In this document: in pieces, positions 11,298 to 22,094 of the stretch | Numbering within the stretch: position 1 is the first letter of the stretch | Layout of the letters: each line of letters starts with the position of its first letter | Assembly: GCA_024741835.1 (NCBI GenBank) | Contig: JAENRP010000460.1 | Coordinates: 1 to 28,014 of the forward strand | Reading direction: 5' to 3' | DNA length: 28,014 nt | From: Diplocarpon mali | Taxonomy: Eukaryota > Ascomycota > Leotiomycetes > Helotiales > Drepanopezizaceae | Notes under the pieces: generated by a model | Databases searched by the model: none | Told to the model about the DNA's origin: nothing | The model's input: only the letters and a program-made list of their open reading frames with translations | Position numbers and translations under genes: made by a program

Positions 11298-11310
11298 TAG
11301 GGCTTATAAC
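11298..11310 (-). other. Copia-1 primer-binding site, initiator tRNA(Met) anticodon region
   Basis: On the minus strand GTTATAAGCCCTA directly follows the 5' LTR. It is the same site as at 2138, with one more change at the end. It matches the complement of the initiator tRNA(Met) anticodon arm. Confidence 0.7.
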
Positions 11311-11508
11311 TGTAGTACGGTCGGCTAGAGGGCCTTCATTAGGTTGCTTAAAAGGCTCGCTAATATAAATAAAGATAATTGATTATATTATTATCTAGTA
11401 TATATATAGTAAGGAGACTTCGGAAAGAAAAGGGAGAGTCTATGACTTAGTAGGAGTCATGTGGAGGGTCTCCAGAATAAGTGGAGACTCCGCCCATTCT
11501 GCACGACA
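11311..11508 (-). repeat. Copia-1 5' LTR (copy C)
   Basis: A 198-bp LTR; on the plus strand it runs TGTAGTACGG to CTGCACGACA, so it is TG...CA in either orientation. It is less mutated than the 3' LTR. It shares a stem of GTCTCC (11468..11473) and GGAGAC (11483..11488) with copy A. Confidence 0.85.
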
Positions 11509-11513
11509 GCCTT
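11509..11513. repeat. Target-site duplication GCCTT, right copy (Copia-1)
   Basis: A perfect match to 3910..3914. On the minus strand Gypsy gag reads NWLKG here and continues after the insertion in the same frame. Confidence 0.85.
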
Positions 11514-11643
11514 TAAGCCAATTCCTATTAGTCTTTAAAATAAAAGGGTCTTTAAAGACAATTCTAGGGCAATTTTTAAAGTTTTATTAAGCTAAGGTAG
11601 CTGAATTATCAGATTCGGATTTCTAAGGATTCTAAGGAGGCAT
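11514..11643 (-). pseudogene. Gypsy gag N-terminus (RIP pseudogene)
   Basis: The minus-strand ATG at 11643 opens MPP-NP-KSESDNSATLA, where dashes are TAG codons. The frame then reads NFKNCPRIVFKDPFILK and NRNWLKG up to the Copia-1 insertion. It continues at 3914 in frame, so this is the first exon-like fragment of one split gag. The start is chosen because the reading frame is continuous from here and no gag-like sequence is seen further upstream. Confidence 0.6.
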
Positions 11644-12265
11644 TTCCAATTGGAATTTGCGCTTAGTATTACTTAAGTACTTAAAACTACTACTATTTAA
11701 GATTGCTATTATAAAGTTCGCCAAACTTTTCATACTAAGAAGCTGAAAATTCCGAAAATCTCAGAGTTAAGGAAGAGAATAAGGGTTTTTAAAGCAGAGC
11801 CGAAAAGGGAAAGTCTAAGGTTGTTAATAGTTATTAAACGAAAATCGATAGTTCTAAATAATTAAGCAATTAAGGATAAGGGTTTTAGAGTTGATTAAAA
11901 TGCTATAAGTGTTTTAAAGACGTATTTCAAAGGCTGGTCTCTTATCTATAAACTAAGAGATTGATAAGGTCGTATAGGGACGGAAATCTTAAGAAATCGG
12001 TCCCTGCGTAGGTCACTAATATAAAACAGAAGGGAGATAATATAAGAATAGGCCTAAGGGAAGACCTAAAAATAAGAGGAGGAAGCACTATAAGCGGGCT
12101 CTCTTAGATAAGATATTAAGAATAAGTCCTAAGTATAGGGTATATTTAGTACTTATAGTAATGCGCGCTATCTCTATATATAAAAGATGGCCCTTTTATC
12201 CTCCTACTATCCTGCGCCGATTATATAATATATATTACAAGACCTATCCATCTCAGGTCTCTATA
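11644..12265 (-). repeat. Putative Gypsy 5' LTR and leader
   Basis: This is non-coding as far as I can see. On the minus strand it would begin TATAGAGACC at 12265. Its inner end cannot be fixed because the partner LTR is outside the window. TTTGGCGAAC at about 11715..11725 is a possible primer-binding region. An outer stem AGGGAC / GTCCCT occurs near 11975..12006. A plus-strand open frame starting at 12161 reads from this region into Copia-2 and is chimeric, not a gene. Confidence 0.45.
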
Positions 12266-14340
12266 CTATTCGAGTTCCTAGGCTTAAAGAACGAAACCTA
12301 TATAGTTAATATCAGCAGTAGAATAAAGCACTTTAGGTCGATAAGCGTACGCCTATTTAAAATCGATAATAAAGAAAACTACTTGAAGGAAACTAGAGGA
12401 ACTAAACCTAAGGATCAAACAACTACTAAAAGGGAGCAGAACGCAATTAATATTAATAAAGAAGTAGAGCCCTCTCGCTTAATTAAGCCGCAACTTAATA
12501 GCCACAAGCAATCGCTAAGAGTAAAGGTTCCCTTTATTAAGCCTATTTCCAGCCTTTCTATAATTGATAATAACTATAATACTAAGATATAGATATCCTT
12601 TAAAGTAGATAATAAGCTATATATGGCCAAATCAGAGGTATTTCTAATAGAGAAGGAGAATAAGGACTAAGAACTATTGCAAAAGCTATAGGCAAAAGGC
12701 AAGATTACCACTCTTAAGTGCCCTTTTTAGCAATCTCGCCTAAAGGAGTACTAAGGACTAATAAATAAGGGGATATTTATACTAATAAACAAAAATGACC
12801 CTACTATAAAAGGCAAAAGGATCTTCAAATCGAGAATAGTTAATAAGATAAAGGGAAAGGAGACAGATCACCTATTTGAGAAATTACGCCTAATTGTATA
12901 GGCCTAGAATAATACTAATAAAAAGGAGAAAGGCATAATTACTTAATCCCCAACTATCTAATAAGTAAGCTAACGCCTTTTAGTATCACTTTTAGTATTA
13001 ATCTAAGAATACTTTAAAAAATAGGGCAAGAAGGGCATTCTTAGCCTATAGGATATTATATAAGCGTATACCTAGATAGCTTTAAAGCTATTATATAATA
13101 TATTTGTATTTCCTTTATAAGATATTACTAAGCTATTTCCTATAGGTATAGTTTTTAAAGTAGTGCTACCGCTCTATAGCATTCCTAAATTAGGAAATCA
13201 CTAGTTTAGCACCTACTATAAGCATTATTATAGTAATCTTAATATAGCCAATTCAACTTATAACCCTTGTCTATTATTAACCGCAAGCACTTCTCCCTTT
13301 CTTAATATAATAGGAATACAAATAGATAACACTTTAATACTCAAAGAAGCAGACTTTTTAAAAAAGGAAAAGGACGAGATCAAAAGGGTAGGATTCTTCA
13401 CAAAGCTAATATAATACCTATTAAGCACCGAATTACTAGCTTTCAATAGGTGTATTATTTCCTAAGAAGGGGATATAGTATATATGCGACAAAAGGACTA
13501 AGGCCAAAGGCTAGAATTAGTCGACACTTCTTAAAAGGGCTATAAGCAACAATACCTAAAGCAAAGAGCAAGGGGAGCTTATTTAGCTATAATCTACTAG
13601 CTAAAAGCTTCCTTCGATTTATCAGCTATAGTCTAATACTAGGATCCAATAGTTTAAGATATAAAGAATCTAAATAAGCGACTCAAATGGATTTAAAATA
13701 ACCCTAAAAGAGGCCTAACCTACCTTGCTATCAATTTGTAAAACGCTAAGCTATTCGCATTTATCAATAGATCTTTTGCTAATAATAAGGATTTAAGCTT
13801 ACAGATCGGCTATATTATCATACTAGCTACTAAAGAGGAAGGAGAATCGCAGTTTACTTTAAAAGGCAATATTCTATACTATAGCTTAACAAAGTGTAAG
13901 AAAGTGATAAGAGTAGTACTAGCCTTCAAACTATATACCATAGTAGTAGGTATTGATATACTAGTTTCTATAGCTACGATAATCGATATAGTAATAGCTA
14001 AGCTAAGTCTACCCTACCTCTCTACTATTATATATACAAATTCCCTCTCCTTATATAAGTGTATTATCAAATTGGATATTATAAAGGAGAAGCAATTAAT
14101 AATCGATATAATAGCTATTTAATAATTGTATAAGAATAGGGAGCTTATAAAAATACATTGGATCGATAGCGCTAGCAATCCTACTAATACTATAATAAAA
14201 GCCAATCTAAATCAGGCCCTTTAGCAATTAGTAGATACTAATTTGATAACTATTAAGAAGGAGGGATAGGTATAAAGGCCTATTAGGGTATAACTAGACT
14301 TAAAAAGGTCTTAGATTAATAATATCTAATATTTTCTAAT
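12266..14340 (+). pseudogene. Copia-2 first copy: integrase C-terminus, reverse transcriptase, RNase H (5'-truncated RIP pseudogene)
   Basis: The frame opens at LFEFLGLKNETYIVN, equivalent to the integrase C-terminal domain of the second copy at 20020. It continues through RT (RIFKSRIVNK at about 12820, YGIPESGNHxF-type motif near 13180, TxDNTLIL near 13330). RNase H follows (FAFxDRSFANNKDLS at about 13755..13800; VIRVVLAFKLYTIVVG at 13904; SNPTNTIIKANLNQAL near 14170). Codons are broken only by TAA/TAG. The upstream part is missing, apparently because Gypsy inserted here. This copy retains some residues mutated in copy 2, so comparing the two shows RIP changes directly. Confidence 0.8.
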
Positions 14341-16394
14341 TGTAAGCTATTAGCAATTTTTTTATTTATTTTTTTTATTTTACTATAAGATATATTCCTA
14401 TACTTGCTATTACTACCTTCTTTTTTATCTTTTCTTACTATATTCCTACACTTGCTATTACTACCTTCTTTTTATCTTTTCTTACTTACTTGCGTATACT
14501 TGCATTTTTTTTATTACTTAAGCAGTACTTAAAAAGGAAGTTATGGTAAAGTAGCAATTATTATATTACTAAAGATAACGATCTACTAATGATTCTACCT
14601 TTAATAAGTACCTATCTTAAGCACTAGGATTTCTAAGGCATAGATCCCTAGTCCCTTAAGTCCTAGAGGCCTTACTATTTAAAATAGCAACTAAGTTGGC
14701 CCGCTCCTCTTAAGCTTATATTTAAATAAAAGTAGCTGCAATCTCCTTTGGATTTGGTTTATCTAAATTACTAAGATCTAAATCCCTGCCCTTTAGAGAG
14801 CCTTTAAAAGGGACCTATTTGCCTTTGCCCTTTTAGTAATAGATATTATTAAAGGGAGCTTAAGAGCGGCCTTTAGCTAAGTTAAATAGCTCCTTTATAT
14901 ATTAAAGGGAGCTAAGCACCTTAGCGCCTTAAGTCTTAAAACGCCTAAGGGTAGCATTACTGCCTTAGACAGTATATAATAGATCTTGTAAATAGTTAGT
15001 TATTAATATTAGATGGATTTAAGAGTACTTATAGCTTATTAAGTATTTGCAAGATTGATACTATAGTAAAGGGTATAAGCTTCGTTTAGCTAGGCTAGCT
15101 AAAGGGTATCTTAAGTCTTTAGGACTATAGAGATTTATATCTAAGTCTCCTTAAATAGGATTTAGGCCGCCTCTTAGATCGCTTTAATATCGCTATTAAC
15201 TTAAGCATCCTAAAGGATAATATACTTATTTTAAGCTTAGATAGGTATTTAAAATAGATATCTATTAAAGGTTATTAAAGTAAAAGGATATTAGATAGCA
15301 CTTACTAAGACGCACTTTGCCTACTACGCAATATAGTAGTCATACTTCTTAAAAGTAAGAGTATTAAATGCATATATATAGCTGGTATTATTCTTATTAG
15401 CCTCTTTTCTTAATATTATACGCGCATAGTATACGCATAGTACCCGAAAGGCCTTAGGCAGGTCCTTAGGATTATATTCGAATACTATCCAATTAGTAAT
15501 ATATATATCAAAGGGGGTCAGCTAACTATTAAGGCACTTATTAATAATAATATTATTAATAAGATAATATAAGATAAGATCTATTATAAGGTTAATTAAC
15601 TTAAAAGTAAAAGGGGGAATCGACCTACTTATAAGAAGTGGGAGTTAGAGTTAAAAGATCAAAGGAAGAGGGAAGCTTGATATATATGCCTTTTTAAAGG
15701 CCCTTCTTTTCCCTTTTATAAATTATTATAATTTATAGCTATAGTAGATTATAACTTTAGATAACTCTTTAATAAAGAGTCTTAAACCTACTAAAATGTA
15801 ACCGGACTATAATCGTACTACTATAAGGCTTAAATAAAGACCTTAGATTACTTCTATTACTTAAACACCTTTCCTTTCCCTTTTTGCTATTTGCCTTTAT
15901 CTTTACTATTCTACTTCTTATATACTATCTTTATCACCTATTATACCTGCCTTTGCTATTAAGCTATTTGTCTTTGCTATTTTATTCTTTATTACTATTT
16001 GATTATTTGCTATTAATCTACCTCCTTTATATACCTATTTTACGTACTTCCTTATGCGAGTTAAAAAGGTCTTTTTAAAAAGAGAGTACTATTAGTATTA
16101 GTACGCAGATTCTTATATAAGAGGCAAGCTGCCCTTATTCCTAGGGTCATCCTATATAGTTATACCATATATAATATAAGGGGTTTCATATATATTTCAA
16201 ATAGCTGTTTAGCTAAAGGACTTTAGAAGGATATCTATATGCGGCTAAGAGGGACTATAGAAGGAAGGATATTTATAAGTATAAAGGTACTATCTTAATT
16301 ATATAAAAATAGATAGATATTATAATAGATTCTTTTTAATAATAAGTACTTAACTATATTCATATAAATATCGATTACTAGTATAGAACCTATA
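14341..16394 (+). repeat. Copia-2 shared 2.05-kb block (LTR, possibly plus 3' UTR), first copy
   Basis: This block repeats at 22095..24147. It starts TGTAAGCTATTAGC and ends GAACCTATA (GAACCTACA in the other copy). The right end is well supported because homology stops there and a primer site follows. The left end is only a TG candidate, since both copies are preceded by homologous pol. The true LTR may be shorter. A purine tract AAAAGTAAAAGGGGGAA lies at 15603..15619 in this copy. I recognise no gene on either strand. The pyrimidine-rich stretch 15870..16080 gives a hydrophobic open frame that I reject. Confidence 0.6.
14391..14485 (+). repeat. Two tandem 48/47-bp units in the Copia-2 block, first copy
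   Basis: TATATTCCTAYACTTGCTAT begins each unit (14391..14438 and 14439..14485), and each ends TATCTTTTCTTAC. They differ by one transition and the length of a T run. Confidence 0.85.
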
Positions 16395-16402
16395 TTAATT
16401 AG

Positions 16403-16412
16403 TGGTAGCACC
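16403..16412 (+). other. Copia-2 primer-binding site, initiator tRNA(Met) 3' end
   Basis: TGGTAGCACC lies 8 bases after the 2.05-kb block. It differs by one G-to-A change from TGGTAGCGCC, the yeast Ty1 site complementary to the acceptor end of initiator tRNA(Met). Confidence 0.6.
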
Positions 16413-16788
16413 TTTACTATAGATAGTAAGGTTATTAAACTGAAGAATTCTTTCTTAATTTAAGGAGTACTTAATTGTATTTCCGACTTACTTTAAATAC
16501 TAACCTAAACATATAAAGTAATATCAGTTACCACTAAAGGGGAAAAGGCGAAAGGTATGCGAATCAAGCTAGAATTGCTACTTTAAAGGTAGATACTATC
16601 CTTTTCTACCTACGTTCTATTATATATTATAATTAAGGCAAAACTAAAGTGCAATTGGTATCCTAATTATAATTAGATAATAGCGTAATAATATATAAAA
16701 TACGACTATATTAGACTTCTTTTAGACCCTATTAGGGCGTAGAGCAATATCTGGATAATATTAGGAAATAATTAAAGGGGGACTATTA
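16413..16788 (+). other. Copia-2 5' leader
   Basis: A RIPed A+T-rich stretch between the primer site and the gag start. I see no gene or clear signal in it. Confidence 0.5.
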
Positions 16789-19700
16789 ATGCCACTTAAT
16801 CTAAGGCAACCCCAGATACTAAAGGACCTTAAAAGGGATATAAGACCTTAAAAGGATTAACTTAGCAAAGAAGCCCTTAGATTAAAAGACCTTTATATAA
16901 AGAACTTTTAAAAGATATTATAAGATAGCAAAAGGAGAGGGTTATACTTTACTAAGGACTTTTAAAAGGAGTTTTAAGATTAGATAGTTAGCGATTTTAA
17001 ATCGCTAAATAAGGATATTCGATAACGCTTAAGGGACGACCTTTGGTATTATAGAATATACGTTTAGTATAGGAAGGGCGTTTCGATCGACTAGGCACTT
17101 TTCAATATAGTATATTAAGAAGGGAATAAGTGGCTAGAAGATCAGCTTGAATCATAGACCTAAGAAGTATTAAACTTAGTTATAGTATAATCTTTAAAAT
17201 ATAGAATAAGGTCTACTTTAGAATTTGCCGAATCTATACAAATAAGCGAGCCACTTACTTAAAGAGTTACTATAGCTAAATAAGAGATACTATGCTAAGA
17301 CTTGCTTCGGCAAGGATACCTTAAATATAATAATACTTTATAAGATAACTAATATAAAGCAGATACTCTAAGATAAACAACCGAATAATATAACCTTAAA
17401 AGAATACTATATTAACCCTAGTTAAGACAAACCCTAGTCTTATAATACCTAGAGATCCTAAATCTAATACTAATACCGCTGATCCAACCGAGAGACAGAT
17501 TATTACTACCCTTTACTATAGGAAAGGGTTTAAAAGCGCTTTTAAACTTAAACTAAGGCGACGCTTAACTATCTTAGTATATTATAGAACCTTTGACTTT
17601 AAATTAAGCTAAAACTCTTATAAATCTAAGTAAGATATATATTAAGGAAACTTAATACTTAAGTAGGAAAGATCACTTTAATAAGAAGCTTTATATATTT
17701 GCCGATTTATACTAAAGAGCCTTTATAAACTAAAGCATATAGTATAGAGTCTTTCTATCTATGCTATAAGACTTAGCTGCAATATACTACTATTAGTACT
17801 TATAAAATAAGAACTTTAAGTTTGCTAAGCTAGTAAAGGCCATTTAGGCTAATTATAAGACCGAAGAGAGAAGTAGCAGATTCCTAAGGAGATGGTTTTA
17901 GCTAATATTTGACTTATTCTAATAAAAGGACTACTAAAGGGGGAAACCGATCCTAACCTAACTTAAGAATTATACTAAGAAGCTATAAAACCTATAATTA
18001 AGTCTATATGTTAGTATAAGGAACGATTGATTTATTAGAGACAGACTTATAAAAGGTATTTCTAAGAATCGGCTATTTCAAATGGTACTTTTTAAGCTAC
18101 TAGCGATATTCCTAGCTCTATTAGATAGCTTATAGGCTTGCGCAAAAGTAGTTGCTTAAGACAGACTATCTAAACCTTAATACCCTAGTTCAGCTACTAA
18201 TAGACCTTAATATTATTTAGCTAAGGAGCAAAGGCAATCTATAGCGCACTTTTCAAATAGAAAGATGAAGTTTGCTTAAGGTAATAAGAGAGGAACAACC
18301 TTTTAACTAAAACCAGGCTATATAAAGTGCATTATATACTAGAAAAAGGACTATTATAGTAGCAAGTACTTAAAAGAAGAAAGAGTCGCTTAAAAGTCTT
18401 ACTATATAGCAAGCTAATAAGCCGAAGGGTATAAGCTAATAGATAAAATATATAAGGCATACCTTTTATAAAAAGAAAATAGAGTATATTTAAAGGGCAA
18501 TAGGACTAATAAGAAAGAATAGGAAATATCTTTAGAAGAGGAGGATTAAGCAAATAGTAACCCTAAGGATAGTAATATCAACTTTACTATAGTATTCCTA
18601 GCTTTTAAGAAGGAGTATGACTTAAGAACTGTGCTTAACTAGCTTAAAAAGTAAAAGGCTAAATACCTTTTAATAATAAGGATTAATAAACTAATATAAA
18701 CAGACCCTAAGGTATTTATAACCTAGTAGACGGATCAGTTCTTTTAAGGATTCCTAATCGATATAAGCGCCTTAAATAAAAACGTAGGAGGAATCAACCA
18801 ATTCAAAGCCTTATAAAATATATAAGACGCAATTCTAACTCCACTTAGCGCTAAAAAGTATAAAATTACCTTTAGGGCAGGTTTATAAAATATAATTGGT
18901 AAAACAACTGTTTAAATACTAGTAGGCCCTATAGAGTTCTTAATTGTAAAGGCAGATATACCGTTTTTAGTCTACTTATAACAATTTGATAAAATAGGAG
19001 CTAAATATAATAATCTGCGCAATTTACTTATAATTGGTAAAGAGAAATACTTAATTATTAGAAAACATAGGCACTTATAGCTCTTACTTAATATAATAGA
19101 GCAACTTCTAATAACTTTAGAAAGTATAATTAATATATGCTACTTAATAGAAATAAAGATCTAAAGGCTATATAAAAGATTCGGATATCTATTAGTAAAA
19201 CGCCTTAAATACCTCTTAAACTAGGCCGGTTATAACGTAGACTCTAGTATTATGGCGAAAGTAAAGGAAATATACTAATACTGCTAACTCTATGCTAATG
19301 CCCCTTATAGATTCCGATTTAAGCTATAAGATAATATCGACTTCAATTATACTATATATATCGATATTACTTAATTCGATAGGAGGAACGCTCTCTATAT
19401 AGTTGATAAAGCGATAGGATTTAAAGCCGCAAGGTTCTTATAAAAGGGAATAAAAGCATATTCGGCCGACGTAGTATTTCAAGCCCTTAAATTAGCTTAG
19501 CTGGATACGTATATTAGACCTTCTGATTTTATAGTATATAACTATAGTACCAACTTCAACTTAGTAGAGTTTAAAAGCTCTTTAAGATCTATAGGAATAA
19601 CCCTTAAACTAGTTCCTATAGAGGTATACCATTCTATTAGTAAGGTCGAATAGTATTATCGCCCTCTAAGACGTGCCTTTAAGATAATAATAGCTAAACA

Positions 19701-22094
19701 CCCCTAATTAAGCGACAATAAGAGGCTATAAATAGCTATTAAAGCAGTCAATAATATAGCAGGGCCTAATAGGATGATTCCTACCTTACTCATTTTTAAG
19801 GCATATCTAAGGCTAATTGAACTAGATCTATTAAATCTATTAGTAGAATAAAAGGTAATAATAATTAAAAAGGCTATAAAAGAAGTTAGAAAGATATATA
19901 CTACTCGTAAGGTTAATAACGCTTTAAGCATAAAGAATAGCCCTAAAACCACTTATATCTATAATTTAAGGCTAAAAGACCTAGTATTAGTATATTAAAA
20001 GAAGGGAGGATAGATAGGCCTATTCAAGTTCCTAAGCTTAGAGAACAAAACCTATATAGTTAATATTAGCAGTAGAATAAAGCACTTCAGGTTAATAAGC
20101 GTACGCCTATTCAAAATCGATAATAAAGAAAACTACTTAAAGGAAACTAAAGGAATTAAACCTAAGGATTAAACGACTATTAAAAGGGAGTAGAATGCAA
20201 CTAATATTAATAAAGAAGTAGAGCCCTTTTGCTTAATTAAGCCGCAACTTAATAGCCGCAAGCAATCGCTAAGAGTAGAGGTTCCCTTTATTAAGCCTAT
20301 TTCTAGCCTTCCTATAATTAATAATAACTATAATACTAAGATATAAATATCCTTTAAAGCAGATAATAAGCTATACGTAGCCAAATCAAAGGTATTCCTA
20401 ATAGAGAAGGAGAATAGGGACTAAGAACTATTGCAAAAGCTATAAGCAGAAGGCAAGATCACTACTCCTAGGCGCCCTTTTTAGCAATCTCGCCTAAAGG
20501 AGTACTAAAGGCTAATAAATAAAGGGGTATTTGTACTAATAAATAAAAATGACCCTACTATAAAAGGCAAGAGGATCTTCAAATCGAAAATAGTTAATAA
20601 GACAAAGGGAAAGAAGATAGATTACCTATTTAAGAAATCACGCCTAGTTATATAGGCTTAGAATAATACTAGCAAGAAGGAGGAAGGCATAATTACTCAA
20701 TCCCTAACTATTTAATAAGTAAGCTAACGCCTTTTAGTATCACTTTTAGCATCAATCTAAGAACACTTTAAAGAATAGGGTAAAAAGGGCATTCTTAGCC
20801 TATAGGATATTATATAAGCGTATACCTAGGTAGCTTTAAAGCTACTACGTAATATATTTGTATTTCCCTTATAAGATATCGCTAAGCTATTTCCTATAAG
20901 TACAGTCTTTAAAGTAGTACTACCGCTCTATAGCATTCCCGAATTAGGAAATCACTAGTTTAGCACCTACTATAAGCACTATTATAATAATCTCAATATA
21001 ACCAACTCAACTTATAACCCTTATCTATTATTAACCGCAAGCACTTCTCCCTTTTTCAATATAATAGGAATACAAACGGACAAGACTTTAATACTTAAAG
21101 AAGCAGACTTCTTAAAAAAGGAGGAGGATAAGATCAAAAGGGTAGGATTCCTTATAAAGCTAATATAATACCTATTAAGCACTAAATCACTAGCTTTCAA
21201 TAGGTATATTATTTCCTAAGAAGGGGATATAGTATATATATAATAAAAGGGCCAAGGCCAAAGGCTAGAACTAGTCGATACTTCTTAAGAGGACTATAAG
21301 TAATAATACTTAGAGCAAAGAGCAAGGGGAGCTTATTTAGCTATAATCTACCAGCTAAAAGCTTCCTTTAATTTATCAACTATAGCCTAATACTAGGATC
21401 CGATAGTTCAAGATATAGAGAATCTAAATAAGCAACTTAAATAGATCTGAAACAACCTTAAAAGAGGCCTGACCTACCTTACTATTAATTTATAAAACGC
21501 CAAGCTATTTGCATTTGTCGATAGATCTTTTACTAATAATAAGGATTTAAGCTCGCAGATCGGCTATATTATTATATTAGCTACTAAAGAGGAAGAAGAA
21601 TTGCAATTTACTTTAAAAGGCAATATTCTATACTATAGCTTAATAAAATGTAAGAGAGTAATAAGAGTAGTACTAGCCTCCGAACTATATACTATAGTAG
21701 TAGGTATTAATATACTAGTTTCCATAGCTACGACAATCAATATAATAATAGCTAAGCTAAGTCTACCCTGCCTCCTTACTGTTATATATATAGATTCCCT
21801 CTCCTTATATAAGTATATTATCAAATTGGGCACTATAAAGGAGAAGCGATTAATAATCGATATAATAGCTATTTGATAATCGTATGAAAATAAGGAGCTT
21901 ATAGAGATACGTTAGATTAATAGCGCTAGTAACCCCGCTAATACTATAATAAAAGCCAATCTAAATCAGGCCCTTTAGCAACTAGTAGATACTAATTCGA
22001 TAACTATTAAAAAGGAGGGATAGGTACAAAGGCCTATTAAGGTATAACTAGACTTAAAAAGGTCTTAGATTAATAATATCTAATATTTTTTAAT
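16789..22094 (+). pseudogene. Copia-2 second copy: complete gag-pol polyprotein (RIP pseudogene)
   Basis: One uninterrupted phase of about 1768 codons runs from ATG 16789, with no indel detected at five checked points. Gag includes LRDDLWYYRIYV (about 17030) and FAKLVKAIQANYKTEERSS (about 17825..17875). A Cys/His knuckle relict ends in YYSSKY near 18360. The protease is FLIDISALNKN at 18751, where DTG has become DIS. The GAG-pre-integrase is YKRFGYLLVKRLKYLL (about 19165..19215). The integrase spans about 19270..19990, with the first Asp in IYIDIT (19351 onward), the second mutated to Asn in VYNYSTNF and the Glu in SKVEQYYRPLRR. RT covers about 20400..21250 and RNase H about 21480..22000 (SLIKCKRVIRVVLASELY). 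This gag-PR-IN-RT-RH type is common in ascomycetes. The exact terminator is unknowable because RIP adds stops. Confidence 0.85.

Larger units (their letters stand above)
3915..11508 (-). mobile_element. Copia-1: full-length Ty1/copia-type LTR retrotransposon, 7594 bp, RIP-degraded
   Basis: Two direct 198-bp LTRs, a perfect 5-bp duplication (GCCTT) and a primer-binding site inside the right LTR define a complete minus-strand element. The internal order is gag, protease, integrase, reverse transcriptase, RNase H, which is diagnostic of copia. It sits inside Gypsy gag about 43 codons after its start. The 3' part (4113..5596) is unusually long and holds an extra G+C-rich open frame. Confidence 0.85.
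1..12265 (-). mobile_element. Gypsy: minus-strand LTR retrotransposon, probably Ty3/Gypsy, 5' part only, RIP-degraded and interrupted by two insertions
   Basis: This is a composite of a putative 5' LTR and leader (11644..12265), gag in three pieces (11509..11643, 2558..3914, 1940 downward) and a retropepsin near 640..690. It leaves the window at position 1, before any reverse transcriptase. The Gypsy assignment rests on the gag type, which matches fungal Ty3/Gypsy gag as I know it, and on no integrase motif being seen after the protease; RT/IN order itself is not visible. The right end is set at 12265 because homology between the two Copia-2 copies begins at 12266. The minus strand there starts TATAGAGACC, which would be TGTAGAGACC before RIP, as expected for an LTR start. 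Its 3' LTR must lie left of this window. Confidence 0.65.

Noticed and set aside
1921..11535. Shared 11-mer AATTCCTATTA beside LTR copy A (reverse strand) and just right of Copia-1
   Set aside because: Both sites are different parts of Gypsy gag and similarity stops outside the 11 bases. It is most likely chance in A+T-rich DNA.
12161..12592. Plus-strand 143-codon frame
   Set aside because: It crosses the junction between the Gypsy LTR region and the truncated Copia-2 integrase. Only the part from about 12266 is homologous to a protein.
15884..16078. Hydrophobic open frame, also present at 23601..23831, resembling a small membrane protein conserved in two copies
   Set aside because: Both come from the same pyrimidine-rich tract in the repeated 2.05-kb block. 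Such strands yield Leu/Tyr/Ile codons and escape RIP stops, so openness and hydrophobicity are composition effects. No start context or family match is seen.
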